Origin: Macrostomum hystrix | Lineage: Eukaryota > Platyhelminthes > Macrostomidae | NCBI GenBank assembly: GCA_950097015.1 | Contig: CATNEN010000001.1 | Span: 17,922,501-17,986,500 of the forward strand | DNA length: 64,000 nt | Direction: 5' to 3' | Shown here: in pieces, positions 44,301 through 59,600 of the stretch | Layout: every line of letters starts with the position of its first letter | Numbering within the stretch: position 1 is the stretch's first letter | Made by a program: the position numbers and the translations under genes | The notes under the pieces: model-generated | Seen by the model: only the letters and a program-made list of their open reading frames with translations | Told to the model about the DNA's origin: nothing | Database searches by the model: none

Positions 44301-47300
44301 TAAAAAAATAATTATTATAATTGACATTTCATAGCTGAAAAGTAGGCTCAGCAGGCATAGCAGAGCTGGCTAATCAATAATTCAAAACTGAATAAAAATG
44401 GATCCTCAATTCAACTCTGCATTGCCGCATTTGAGTCTCTAAGCTGTTAATGAGGCTTTGAGTCATTCTCGGTCAGCTGCATGACCTTCGCATAGAATTT
44501 TAATGGGAATAAAAATATTAATAGCCACTCAAATTACTCTATAATCGATTTGACTAATCAAATACCATCTCAAAAGAGTCATCTGTGACCATCGAACCAA
44601 CGATTTCTGACCGAAAAATATAATACTATTGTAACGGGTGTATCCGTGACCATTTGAACTGACTCATCTATGACAATTGACTCATCTATGACCATTTGAA
44701 CTGACTCATCTATGACAATTGACTCATCTATGACCATTTGACCTGACTCATCTATGACAATTGACTCATCTATGACCATTTGAACTGACTCATCTATGAC
44801 TATTGACTCATCTATGACTACTGACTCATCTATGACTATTGACTCATCTATGACCATTTGAACTGACTTATCTATGACTATTGACTCATCTATGACCAGT
44901 TGAACTGACTCATCTATCTATTACCAAACATCCTAAAACTACATCTAAGCGTATTAATAACCCACGATAAGTTGTCCGTGTGGCAGCTGAACATGTGTTA
45001 AACCTGAACCATGCTTTAGTATGCTAGCTGTGCAGTGCAGTGACGGAGATAACTAGACCCTGATAAGTTTGAGGGCCGCTTGCTGCCCTACCGAGTTGTG
45101 CACAAACCTTCACTTCAAATTCACACCGGTGCCTTCGCAATGCTAGACAAGGCAGGGCCACAGAATCTTACCACTGGCCTACAAGGTAGAGGACGCTTCT
45201 ACAAGAGGTCACGACCCCAGAATCTACTGTACCGCTTGCAGACTTTGTTGCTGTTGCTTCCTGCTAGAATCTGGCATAACACCGGCAAACTCGTTTTCGA
45301 TGCCCGGCTCATAAAACTAATCCTTCGGCCAGGCCAGATCCTTCGACTTTTATCGGCACATCAAATACCGTCAGTGATTTCGTTCCTTTCGTTCTCTACG
45401 CAATTTTACACTCATCTTCTATCTCCCGTCTTATCTCCCACATCCACTTCTCACCCCCCACCTCCCCACTCATCTCTCACCTCCACCTCACATCTCCCAC
45501 CTCCGTCTCTCATCTCCCACCTCCGTCTCTCATCTCCCACCTCCACCATTCATCTCCCACCTCTCATCTCCCACCTCCCCTCTTATCCCCCAACTCCACA
45601 TCTCATCCCCACCTCCACCTCTTATCTCCCACCTCCGTCTCTCATCTCCCACCTCCATCATTCATCTCCCACCTCTCATCTCCCACCTCCCCTCTTATCC
45701 CCCAACTCCACATCTCATCCCCACCTCCACCTCTTATCTCCCACCTCCCCTCTCATCCCCCACCTCCACCTCTTATCTCCCACCTCCACATCTCATCTCC
45801 CACCTCCACCTCTCATCCCCCACATCCACCTCTCATCCCCCACCTCCACCTCTCATCCCCACCTCCACCTCTTATCTCCCACCTCCACATCTCATCTCCC
45901 ACCTCCCCTCTCATCCCCCACCTCCACATCTCATCTCCCACCTCCCCTCTTATCCCCCACCTCCACATCTCATCCCCGCCTCCACCTCTTATCTCCCACC
46001 TCCACATCTCATCTCCCACCTCCACCTCTTATCTCCCACCTCCACATCTCATCTCCCACCTCCACCTCTTATCTCCCACCTCCACATCTAATCTCCCACC
46101 TCTACCTCTCATCCCCCACATCCACCTCTCATCTCCCACCTCCACCTCTCATCCCCCACATCCACCTCTCATCCCCCACCTCCACAATCCAGATCCCAGA
46201 ACTTAGATCACATAGAATCCCAGTTTGCAAGTTTCTCCCAGTCACAAAGATGTCACTAAAATAGCCCCATGTGAGATTAGCGCTTTCCGTGGCCAAATAA
46301 GGATAAGGGAAGGTCTTAATCTTGGCGTAGCTACGAGATTGCCTGAGCAATTCACCCAGCCCAGCCTAGGCCCAACTTGTACCGGACTAAATAAAAAAGT
46401 CGCTGGGGTGGGGCAGGCTATTTATCTAGCTCAGCCTTACGCCTAGCCGGTGAACTAACGGCCCCAGATCCATCCTGTGAGCACAAGTGAGAGAGAGAGA
46501 GAATTGAGTGACTCGCTGGTTAACTGAAGCGGGTGAGGGATGGCATCTAGGATTGTGTAGGCTGTGACCAGAACCCCAGGGTGTGGTACAGTGGCCTATG
46601 CTCACTAGCTATGCTCAATCAATTAACTTTATTGACCAAGTCCCAAGTCCCAAGCTTGACCCAATGTTCAAAGACTGCCGCCAACTGGAATATTGTGTGA
46701 CACACGGGCATGCGAACTAACTGACTGACTGACTAACTAACTGACTGACTGACTGACTGACTGACTGACTGACTAACTGACTGACTAACTAACTGACTGA
46801 CTGACTAACTGACTAACTGACTAACTAACTAACTGACTGACTGACTGACTGACTGACTAACTGACTGACTAACTAACTGACTGACTGACTAACTGACTAA
46901 CTGACTAACTAACTAACTGACTGACTGACTGACTGACTAACTGACTGACTGACTAACTGACTAACTGACTAACTAACTGACTAACTAACTAACTGACTAA
47001 CTAACTAACTAACTGACTAACTAACTAACTGACTAACTAACTAACTGACTAACTAACTAACTGACTAACTAACTAACTGACTAACTAACTAACTAACTGA
47101 CTAACTAACTAACTGACTAACTAACTAACTGACTAACTAACTGACTGACTAACTAACTAACTGACTAACTAACTAACTGACTAACTAATTAACTGACTAA
47201 CTAACTGACTAACTGACTGACTGACTAACTAACTAACTGGCTGACTGACTGACTGACTTAACTAACTGACTAACTAACTTACAACTAACTGACTGACTAA

Positions 47301-47587
47301 CTAACAAACTAACTAACTGACTAACTAACTAACTGACTAACTAACTAACTGACTAACTAACTAACTGACTGACTGACTGACTGACTAACTGACTGACTAA
47401 CTAACTGACTAACTGACTAACTAACTAACTAACTAACTAACTGACTAACTAACTAACTAACTGACTAACTAACTAACTGACTAACTAACTAACTGACTAA
47501 CTAACTAACTGACTAACTAACTAACTGACTAACTAACTAACTAACTGACTAACTAACTAACTGGCTAACTAACTAACTAACTAACTG

Positions 47588-47618
<31 letters not shown>

Positions 47619-50600
47619 GACTAACTAACTGACTGACTAACTAACAAACTAACTAACTGACTAACTGACTGACTGACTAACTAACTAACTGACTAACTAA
47701 CTAACTGACTAACTAACTAACTGACTAACTAATTAACTGACTAACTAACTGACTAACTGACTGACTGACTAACTAACTAACTGGCTGACTGACTGACTGA
47801 CTTAACTAACTGACTAACTAACTTACTAACTAACTGACTGACTAACTAACAAACTAACTAACTGACTAACTGACTGACTGACTAACTAACTAACTGACTA
47901 ACTAACTAACTGACTAACTAACTAACTGACTAACTAATTAACTGACTAACTAACTGACTAACTGACTGACTGACTAACTAACTAACTGGCTGACTGACTG
48001 ACTGACTTAACTAACTGACTAACTAACTTACTAACTAACTGACTAGCTAACTAACTAACTAACTAACTGACTGACTAACTAACTGACTAACTAACTAACT
48101 GACTAACTAACTAACTGAATAACTGACTAACTAACTTACTGACTGACTAACTAACTGACTAACTAACTGACTAACTAACTAACTGACTGACTAACTAACT
48201 AACTGACTAACTAACTAACTGACTGACTAACTAACTAACTGACTGACTAACTAACTGACTGACTAACTAACTGAATAACTGACTAACTAACTAACAAACT
48301 AACTGACTGACTAACTAACTAACTGACTAGCTAACTAACTAACTAACTAACTGACTGACTAACTAACTAACTGACTGACTAACTAACTAACTGACTGACT
48401 GACTAACTAACTAACTGACTAACTAACTAACTGACTGACTGACTGACTGACTAACTAACTGACTAACTAACTAACTGACTAACTAACTGACTAACTGACT
48501 GACTGACTAACTAACTAACTGACTGACTGACTGACTTAACTAACTGACTAACTAACTTACTAACTAACTGACTAGCTAACTAACTAACTAACTAACTAAA
48601 CTAACTGACTAACTAACTAACTGACTGACTAACTAACTAACTATTGAAAAATCGTGTTCACATAAACAGAATTCTGATCACATAAACAGAATCCTGATCC
48701 CATAAACAGAATCCTGATCCCATAAACGGAATTCTGATCCCATAAACAGGATCCTGATTCTGTAACACAGAGCTCAAACTGATCATACATGCATTGAAAT
48801 TCTGACCACAAAGCTAAACTTTCGTCCCTAAGCCCACAAACACACACAAGGCACAAGTGGTCCTGTCCAGATGTTGTTCAAACTGATTTTCCTGAGCGTG
48901 AGCACGTTGCTCAAGTGGGTCACGTGACCCGATTGTCAACAGAGAATTTTCGTAAGGCCTTTCTTTGAAACGCGAAAATCCCCACCGACAGAACAGAACT
49001 TTGCAGACTTGGAGAAGGGAATAGGTTTTTTATTCGGTCCTGAATGAAATCCCGCAGTGAGGTACGGGCAGGTACCCCCGTATTGATTGTTTGCTTAAAC
49101 AGACTTTGGTAAATGCCTGGCAAAAAACAAAAGAGAAACAGACTGGGAGAAAAGCGGAGCCACGGAAGCGGAACCGGGTTTGTTTCATTGTCTTTTCCCA
49201 ATTTGCATATCCCAATGTCTGATTATCCCTTCCCACAATCTTCCGCAATTATCGATTTTTCCTATTCTAACAGAGCTTTTTCTCTTACAACTAAAAATGC
49301 TCACACATTATGGCGAGGAACATTATTTTCTCTTTTAATCTTAGCGTTTACCTTTAAAAGCGAATTCAACCCTGGCATCTAGTGGGTGGGATAAACACAC
49401 GCGGTTTCGCCCGACACGGGGAAACTAAACCTAGTCCAGTACAAAGGTCATCCAGGTCAGAAATTGTTCCTTATCAGCCTGACACTAAAAGCAAGCCCTG
49501 ATAATGTTGCCCCGCCGATGCACAGAGGTTTCCAACCGGCAATGTGATATCGGGATTAGCCAGGTAGGACTGGCCCCTGATCTGCTGGGACGGAGGAACT
49601 GTTAAAGTTGCTTGACTGAGATTTGGGTGTTATTAGACTGAGATTTGGTGAGATTAGACTCAAATTGGGTGAGATTAGACTAAGATAGGGTGAGATTAAA
49701 CTAAGATAGGGTGAGATTAGACTAAGATGGGGTAAGATGGTGAGATTGGACTAAGATAGGGTGAGATTAGACTCAGATAGAGTGAGATTAGACTCAAATA
49801 GGGTGAGATTAGACTCAAATAGGGTGAGATTAGACTACGATTGGGTGAGATTCGACTAAGATAGGGTAAGATTGTGAGATTAGACTAAGATAGGGTGAGA
49901 TTAGACTCAGATAGAGTGAGATTAGACTCAGATAGGGTGAGATTAGACCCAGATAGGGTGAGATTGGTCAGAGCAATAGAAATTAGACTAAGAATGTGCT
50001 CAAGGTATACTATAAGCGTTGAGGCAAGGCTAGGAAAGAAAAAGTTAGTCAACCAGCCCCAGCTATGGGCCAAATCTGCAGCCATAAAAAGACGAAAAAT
50101 GCTAAATATTTGATGGCATTAGCATAGTCACACTTCCATAGCCCCAGCCTTACGCACATATCAGGCCCAGCTGCATCAATCACCATTCTGCTTCCTGATG
50201 CTCCAAAGCCAAGCGGTAGGCACAGTCGAGTCAATTAACAGGCCATTGTGCCGGCCTCACTAAGCCCACCAATGCGCCATTGCAAGCCAACTAGCTAAAT
50301 AGAATTTGTGCCTGCTCAGTACGGCCTGACAACCCGGGTCTCCTGCAGCGCCATTATCTACTGGATCTGACTTATAGAATAAACTCCCAATGGGGGGTGA
50401 GATTAGTCTATGGGAAAGTAGAGTTTGGTTCAGGTATTTACTTTGAATATCAAATGTGAAATCTGACGTAAATAGTCGAATCTCACCCCAATCTCAGTCT
50501 GATCTCACCCTAATCTGTCTAATCTTACCCTATTTGAGTCTAATCTTACTCAATCTCACACAATCTCAGTCTAATCTCACCCTATTTGAGTCTAATCTCA

Positions 50601-53600
50601 CACAATCTCAGTCTAATCTCACCCTATTTGAGTCGAATCTTACACAATCTTACCATAATCTGAGCCTGATCTCACCCTATTTAAGTCTAATCTCACACAA
50701 TCTCAGTCTAATCTCACCCTATTTGAGTCGAATCTTACACAATCTCAGTCTAATCTCACCCTATTTGAGTCTAATCTCACACAATATCACCCTATTTGAG
50801 TCTAATCTCACACAATATCAGTCTAATCTCACCCTATTTGAGTCTAATCTCACACAATCTCAGTCTAATCTCACCCTATTTGAGTCTAATCTCACACAAT
50901 CTCAGTCTAATCTCACCCTATTTGAGTCTAATCTCACACAATCTCAGTCTAATATCACCCTATTTGAGTCTAATCTCACACAATCTCAGTCTAATCTCAC
51001 CCTATTTGAGTCTAATCTCACACAATCTCAGTCTAATCTCACCCTATTTGAGTCTAATCTCACACAATCTCAGTCTAATCTCACCCTATTTGAGTCTAAT
51101 CTCACACAATCTCAGTCTAATCTCACCCTATTTGAGTCTAATCTCACACAATCTCAGTCTAATCTCACCCTATTCGAGTCTAATCTCACACAATCTCAGT
51201 CTAATCTCACCCTATTTGAGTCGAATCTTACACAATCTCAGTCTGATCTCACCTATTTGAGTCTAATCTCACACAATCTCAGTCTAATCTCACCCTATTT
51301 GAGTCGAATCTTACACAATCTCAGTCTGATCTCACCTATTTAAGTCTAATCTCACCTATTGAGTCTAATCTCACACAATCTCAGTCTAATCTCACCCTAT
51401 TTGAGTCTAATCTCACACAATCTCAGTCTGATCTCACCTATTTAAGTCTAATCTCACACAATCTCAGTCTAATCTCACCCTATTTGAGTCTAATCTCACA
51501 CAATCTCAGTCTAATCTCACCCTATTTGAGTCTAATCTCACACAATCTCAGTCTAATCTCACCCTATTTGAGTCGGATCTTACACAATGTCAGTCTGATC
51601 TGACGGGAATTTAACCATATCATAGGACGGACAGACAACTGCCTACACCCTTACAGCCTTCTGTGCAACTAAAACTGCTCTTACTCTATTTTGTTCTAAA
51701 AATTCGTACGGTTGTCAGCAAAATATACTGGAGTAGTTACCCTTTTATGCATCCATTGCTAATGTATGAAGAAATACATTTTTAGGTAGGTCTTTTTGTA
51801 ACCCAACGGGTGTACACAGACAGCCATTGGTCATTGCCAAGTCTTACGAAATGTATAAAAATAAAGCCAGACTAATGTCTCTCTGCCTCTCAGTCTCACT
51901 AAGCCCACAGAGAAGCAACGTGAGTACTTTTCTGCTTCAGTTAGTTTTTTGGCCACCGCAGCATGAGCGAAAAATTTATATTGCATTTTGCAACTAGCTT
52001 GGACCCAGGCGCACGATAGCACAGCACAGCAACGATAGCTGTCCTGCAATCTTCTTCTAGTAGCTAAATTTAGACATGACACAAAGATTTGCATGCTACA
52101 CTTTTTCAAGGACTTGGAAATATTAGTACAGGTTGTTAGGGCAGTTTATCTGTTCAGGGTGCATACAGGTAAGATCTGTTGTAAATAAAAAAATGCTGAA
52201 TTTATGACACTTAAGATATAGCATCTAAAAAATAACGCCTATGAATCTAATGGCACTCAGATCCTAGAAAATGGCAAGCAGATCCTAGAAAATGGCAAGC
52301 AGATCCTAGAAAATGGCACTCAGATCCTAGAAAATGGCACTCAGATCCTAGAAAATGCACTCAGATCCTAGAAAATGGCAAGCAGATCCTAGAAAATGGC
52401 ACTCAGATCCTAGAAAATGCACTCAGATCCTAGAAAATGGTAAGCAGATCCTAGAAAATGGCAAGCAGATCCTAGAAAATGGCACTCAGATCCTAGAAAA
52501 TGCACTCAGATCCTAGAAAATGACACTCAGATCCTAGAAAATGGCACTCAGATCCTAGAAAATGGCAAGCAGATCCTAAAAAATGGCACCCAGATTATAG
52601 AAACTGGCATCTAGGTTCTTTAACCTCACTCAAGATCCTAGAAAATGGCACCTAGGTCCTAGAAAATGGCACTCAGATCCTAGAAAATGACACTCAGATC
52701 CTAGAAAATGGCACTCAGATCCTAGAAAATGGCAAGCAGATCCTAAAAAATGGCACCCAGATTATAGAAACTGGCATCTAGGTTCTTTAACCTCACTCAA
52801 GATCCTAGAAAATGGCACCTAGGTCCTAGAAAATGGCACTCAGATCCTAGAAAATGACACTCAGATCCTAGAAAATGGCAAGCAGATCCTAAAAAATGGC
52901 ACCCAGATTATAGAAACTGGCATCTAGGTTCTTTAAGCTCACTCAAGATCCTAGAAAATGGCACCTAGGTCCTAGAAAATGGCACCCAGATCCTAGAAAA
53001 TGGCAAGCAGATCCTAGAAAATGGCACTCAGATCCTAGAAAATGGCGCTCAGATCCTAGAAAATGGCAAGCAGATCCTAAAAAATGGCACCCAGATTATA
53101 GAAACTGGCATCTAGGTTCTTTAAGCTCACTCAAGATCCTAGAAAATGGCACCGGAGTCTCACCTGAGCTAATTGAGGCGGCTGAGATTTCGGACACATT
53201 TCGGCAGCGCCACTGACGCTGCTGAGCCGCAGAAACTGCAGCCGCAGCATCGGACACCACAGCCTTGCGACCGGACACAGACAGGGTGAGGGCCTGATGC
53301 TGCTGAGACTTGCGATTTTTGCCGGCTTGCTGGGCCGACCCCTGCTGTCCCGACAGTCGCTTCCTCAGAGCCCGCAGGTTGCGCTTCAGCTGCTCTCGAC
53401 GGTGTAGAAGCTCCCGTTGCCGGCGCTGCTGACTCACCAGGCGCTGCTTCTGCCGGCTGTCCAGCGCCTGCAGATCCTGCGAGAACCGCATCGGGGCAAT
53501 GGACTTTAGACTCACCTGCTCATAGGCGGCTTCTTGACTTTACTCAGAGTCTGAATCCTATTCCCATCAGGTGTGTTATCCTATTCCCATCAGGTGTGTT

Positions 53601-56600
53601 ATCCTATTCCCATCAGGTGTGTTATCCTATTCCCATCAGGTGTGTTTTCCTATTCCCATCAGGTGTGTTATCCTATTCCCATCAGGTGTGTTATCCTATT
53701 CCCATCAGGTGTGTTATCCTATTCCCATCAGGTGTGTTATCCTATTCCCATCAGGTGTGTTATCCTATTCCCATCAGGTGTGTTATCCTATTCCCATCAG
53801 GTGTGTTATCCTATTCCCATCAGGTGTGTTATCCTATTCCCATCAGGTGTGTTATCCTATTCCCATCAGGTGTGTTATCCTATTCCCATCAGGTGTGTTA
53901 TCCTATTCCCATCAGGTGTGTTATCCTATTCCCATCAGGTGTGTTATCCTATTCCCATCAGGTGTGTTATCCTATTCCCATCAGGTGTGTTATCCTATTC
54001 CCATCAGGTGTGTTATCCTATTCCCATCAGGTGTGTTATCCTATTCCCATCAGGTGTGTTATCCTATTCCCATCAGGTGTGTTATCCTATTCCCATCAGG
54101 TGTGTTATCCTATTCCCATCAGGTGTGTTATCCTATTCCCATCAGGTGTGTTATCCTATTCCCATCAGGTGTGTTATCCTATTCCCATCAGGTGTGTTAT
54201 CCTATTCCCATCAGGTGTGTTATCCTATTCCTATCAGGTGTGTTATCCTATTCCCATCAGGTGTGTTATCCTATTCCCATCAGGTGTGTTATCCTATTCC
54301 CATCAGGTGTGTTATCCTATTCCCATCAGGTGTGTTATCCTATTCCCATCAGGTGTGTTATCCTATTCCCATCAGGTGTGTCATCCTATTCCCATCAGGT
54401 GTGTTATCCTATTCCCATCAGGTGTGTTATCCTATTCCCATCAGGTGTGTTATCCTATTCCCATCAGGTGTGTTATCCTATTCCCATCAGGTCTGTTATC
54501 CTATTCCCATCAGGTGTGTTATCCTATTCCCATCAGGTGTGTTATCCTATTCCTATCAGGTGTGTTATCCTATTCCCATCAGGTGTGTTATCCTATTCCC
54601 ATCAGGTCTGTTATCCTATTCCCATCAGGTGTGTTATCCTATTCCCATCAGGTGTGTTATCCTATTCCCATCAGGTGTGTTATCCTATTCCCATCAGGTG
54701 TGTTATCCTATTCCCATCAGGTGTGTTATCCTATTCCCATCAGGTGTGTTATCCTATTCCCATCAGGTGTGTTATCCTATTCCCATCAGGTGTGTTATCC
54801 TATTCCCATCAGGTGTGTTATCCTATTCCCATCAGGTGTGTTATCCTATTCCCATCAGGCATGTTATCCTATTCCCATCAGGTGTGTTATCCTATTCCCA
54901 TCAGGTGTGTTATCCTATTCCCATCAGGTGTGTTATCCTATTCCCATCAGGTGTGTTATCCTATTCCCATCAGGTGTGTTATCCTATTCCCATCAGGTGT
55001 GTTATCCTATTCCCATCAGGTGTGTTATCCTATTCCCATCAGGTGTGTTATCCTATTCCCATCAGGTGTGTTATCCTATTCCCATCAGGTGTGTTATCCT
55101 ATTCCCATCAGGTGTGTTATCCTCGTGTAGCTATCTTTTATACTCGATAAATATAAGCCATGCCAAGTCGGAAAACAACTTCGAGGACGGGTTTGTTTGA
55201 CCAGGATTCTTTAGTCGGAGCTTTGCTTCTAGAAGACAAAGCAATAATCAACAATGTCACCAAATCTCGTTAATGAGACCGGTATCGGGTATCGGCTAGA
55301 AGAAAATGATTTGCTAGCTTCAGTTGGGAAACAAGGGATAATTAGGAAAATATCGATCCCTAACTGAAAGCAGAAGAAAAAAATGTAATAAAAAACGGGA
55401 TTTTGACGTAAATACGAGCACTTCATCAAAGTCTGTTAAGCATCAAACATATTTTTAAGTAGGTGGAGTGTTCTGTTCTGTGTTAATTAACTCGACACAC
55501 AGGAGAGCCTACCTAACACACACACACACTCTCTCTCAAACACACACACACATCTTCTTAGGCCTGCCGGGCTAGCTAAATTGCATTTCTGCATGGCGCC
55601 AAGGAGAGGAAATTGCAGCACTCAGCACTGGCGGGAAGTGAAAGCCTTGAGTGGGAATCGGAGGGAGGAGGTGAGAAGCTGTTCCTACCTTGGGCCAAGA
55701 AAACACAGGAAGCTTACCTTGAGATAGCCGTGAGATTTAGTTAACACGCTGAGCATGGTGAGTCGGGTCGCTTCGCTCTGGCTTAACGGCAGCTGATCGC
55801 GCAGCATGTCCAAGCACTGCCTGAGGTGGGCGCGCCTGCGTGACAGCAATTCGAGTCGAAGGATGTGGCGACGGTTTTTTAAAATGCGAAAACTAATTTT
55901 CACTTTTTTGAAGTGGAATGAAAACACACTGAGTGAGAAGTTGCGTATTTTATTCCCATATAAAAATCTAGCTAGCCAAATTCCTTAAGCATCCCAGATC
56001 CTCACATCTCATTGCTATCCCAGATCCTCAAATCTCATTGCTATCCCAGATCCTCAAATCTCATTGCTATCCCAGATCCTCAAATCTCATTGCTATCCCA
56101 GATCCTCAAATCTCATTGCTGTCCCAGATCCTCAAATCTCATTGCTATCCCAGATCCTCAAATCTCATTGCTGTCCTAGATCCTCAAATCTCATTGCTGT
56201 CCTAGATTCTCAAATCTCATTGCTGTCCTACATCCTAAAATCTCATTGCTGTCCTAGACCCTTAAATCTCATTGCTGTCCTAGATCCTCAAATCTCATTG
56301 CTGTCCCAGATCCTCAAATCTCATTGCTGTCCTAGATTCTCAAATCTCATTGCTGTCCTAGATCCTAAAATCTCATTGCTGTCCTAGATCCTCAAATCTC
56401 ATTGCTGTCCTAGATCCTCAAATCTCATTGCTGTCCTAGATCCTCAAATCTCATTGCTGTCCTAGATCCTCAAATCTCATTGCTGTCCTAGATCCTCAAA
56501 TCTCATTGCTGTCCCAGATCCTCAAATCTCATTGCTGTCCTAGATCCTCAAATCTCATTGCTGTCCTAGATCCTAAAATCTCATTGCTGTCCTAGATCCT

Positions 56601-59600
56601 CAAATCTCATTGCTGTCCTAGATCCTCAAATCTCATTGCTGTCCTAGATCCTCAAATCTCATTGCTGTCCTAGATCCTCAAATCTCATTGCTGTCCTAGA
56701 TCCTCAAATCTCATTGCTGTCCTAGATCCTCAAATCTCATTGCTGTCCTAGATCCTCAAATCTCATTGCTGTCCTAGATCCTCAAATCTCATTGCTGTCC
56801 TAGATCCTCAAATCTCATTGCTGTCCTAGATTCTCAAATCTCATTGCTGTCCTAGATCCTAAAATCTCATTGCTGTCCTAGATCCTAAAATCTCATTGCT
56901 GTCCTAGATCCTAAAATCTCATTGCTGTCCTAGATTCTCAAATCTCATTGCTGTCCTAGATCCTAAAATCTCATTGCTGTCCTAGATCCTAAAATCTCAT
57001 TGCTGTCCTAGATTCTCAAATCTCATTGCTGTCCTAGATCCTAAAATCTCATTGCTGTCCTAGATTCTAAAATCTCATTGCTGTCCTAGATCCTAAAATC
57101 TCATTGCTGTCCTAGATTCTCAAATCTCATTGCTGTCCTAGATCCTAAAATCTCATTGCTGTCCTAGATTCTCAAATCTCATTGCTGTCCTAGATCCTCA
57201 AATCTCATTGCTGTCCTAGATCCTCAAATCTCATTGCTGTCCTAGATCCTCAAATCTCATTGCTGTCCCAGATCCTCAAATCTCATTGCTGTCCTAGATT
57301 CTCAAATCTCATTGCTGTCCTAGATCCTAAAATCTCATTGCTGTCCTAGATTCTCAAATCTCATTGCTGTCCTAGATTCTCAAATCTCATTGCTGTCCCA
57401 GATCCTCAAATCTCATTGCTGTCCTAGATCCTAAAATCTCATTGCTGTCCTAGATCCTCAAATCTCATTGCTGTCCTAGATCCTCAAATCTCATTGCTGT
57501 CCTAGATCCTCACATCTCATTGCTATCCCAGATCCTCAAATCTCATTGCTATCCCAGATCCTCAAATCTCATTGCTGTCCTAGATCCTCAAATCTCATTG
57601 CTATCCCAGATCCTCAAATCTCATTGCTGTCCCAGATCTTCAAATCTCATTTCTATCCCAGATCCTCAAATCTCATTGCTGTCCTAGATCCTCAAATCTC
57701 ATTGCTGTCCTAGATCCTCAAATCTCATTGCTGTCCTAGATCCTCAAATCTCATTGCTGTCCTAGATCCTCAAATCTCATTGCTGTCCTAGATCCTCAAA
57801 TCTCATTGCTGTCCTAGATCCTAAAATCTCATTGCTGTCCTAGATCCTCAAATCTCATTGCTGTCCTAGATCCTCAAATCTCATTGCTGTCCTAGATCCT
57901 AAAATCTCATTGCTATCCCAGATCCTCACATCTCATTGCTGTCCTAGATCCTCAAATCTCATTGCTATCCCAGATCCTCAAATCTCATTGCTGTCCTAGA
58001 TCCTCAAATCTCATTGCTATCCTAGATCCTCAAATCTCATTGCTGTCCTAGATCCTCAAATCTCATTGCTATCCCAGATCCACAAATCCCATGGCTATCC
58101 CACATTCTCAAATCCCATAGCTATCCTAGATCCTCAAATCACATAGCTATCCCAGATCCTCAAATCCCATTGCTATCTTAGATCCTCAAATCTCATTGCT
58201 GTCCTAGATTCTCAAATCTCATTGCTGTCCCAGATCCTCAAATCTCATTGCTGTCCCAGATTCTCAAATCTCATTGCTATCCCAGATCCTCAAATCTCAT
58301 TGCTGTCCTAGATCCTCAAATCTCATTGCTGTCCTAGATCCTCAAATCTCATTGCTGTCCTAGATTCTCAAATCTCTTTGCTATCCCAGATCCTCAAATC
58401 CCATTGCTATCCCAGATCCTCAAATCTCATTGCTATCCCAGATCCTCAAATCCCATGGCTATCCCACATTCTCAAATCCCATAGCTATCCTAGATCCTCA
58501 AATCACATAGCTATCCCAGATCCTCAAATCCCATTGCTATCTTAGATCCTCAAATCTCATTGCTATCCTAGATCCTCAAATCTCATTGCTATCCTTGATC
58601 CTCAAATCTCATTGCTATCCTAGATCCTCAAATCCCATAGCCATCCCAGATCCTCAAATCCCATAGCCATCCTAGATTCTCAAATCTCATTGCTATCCTA
58701 GATCCTCAAATCCCACTAAGAATCCAAATCCCATCATGATCCTAAATCCCAAAATCCCATTCAGACTTTGAATCCCAATATCTATCTAAGATCCCCATTC
58801 GCAGCGAGCACAGGCGAGCAGCTGACAAAGTGTCTATTATTAACAGAGCACAGAGCAGTTATTCTAGTCGAGAATCATAAAAGAACTCGCAGAGAAAACC
58901 ACGGAGAGACACTTGAAAAGTTTCGAGCAAGAGGCGGCAGTCAAGCTCCTCATGCATTGATTGGCATGATTATTGACCAGCTGTCCAAATTGATGGCCAA
59001 GGCAAATGAATTGTCCTGGGGAAGAGGCGGACAGGCCCCTCTGCTAGCCAGGGGAAAAATTTGTCATATTCTCATTATCGAATTCTTTCAATGCAGGGAA
59101 CGACTTTCGGCATCTGCTCATGAATAATCTGTTTGAAAAAAATTACACTAAAATATACGAGTAGATATTGGCTTCAGAAAATTCAGCCAGAAATCAATGG
59201 CTGCTTCCGCGCCTGACTATGTCTCCCTAACTGCAATATAAATATGTTCTTATACTATAGCCGCGTATGCTAATTCTGAAACTCCCCTAGAAGAAGATCC
59301 GACAAAGAAAATATTTGACCAATTAGCACTGCGCCTCAGTGCGGCCTTGCCAGGCCTTCAAAATTTATCAGCGTGTCACCCGAACGTGCCTGCATCATCT
59401 CCGTCTTCTCCGTCTTTGGTCACCGATCTTTATCTAGACAGACTGCTGGACCTTCAAGGGCTACAACAGGTGGAACTAGGTCACTATGGACACCCTGACG
59501 CGAATTTCTCCAATTTCACTGATCAAGCCTACTGATCAAATATTAGGCGTAGATCAGTCCTACTGTTAAGCAACTAGCTAAGAATCCTATTTGAAATCCC

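Noticed and set aside
45080-46264. 394-codon Ser/Pro/His-rich open frame
   Set aside because: Two thirds is translation of an 18-bp pyrimidine array and the rest has no recognisable domain.
53477-53540. Extra Mxd exon ending at a CAG/GTGAGT donor (minus strand)
   Set aside because: It would leave a 39-bp intron and has a stop in the needed frame; joining exon 3 directly to 53476 gives an ungapped zipper.
53571-55200. Three overlapping open frames of about 520 codons
   Set aside because: 23-bp unit without stops opens all three frames; it is Mxd intron 3.
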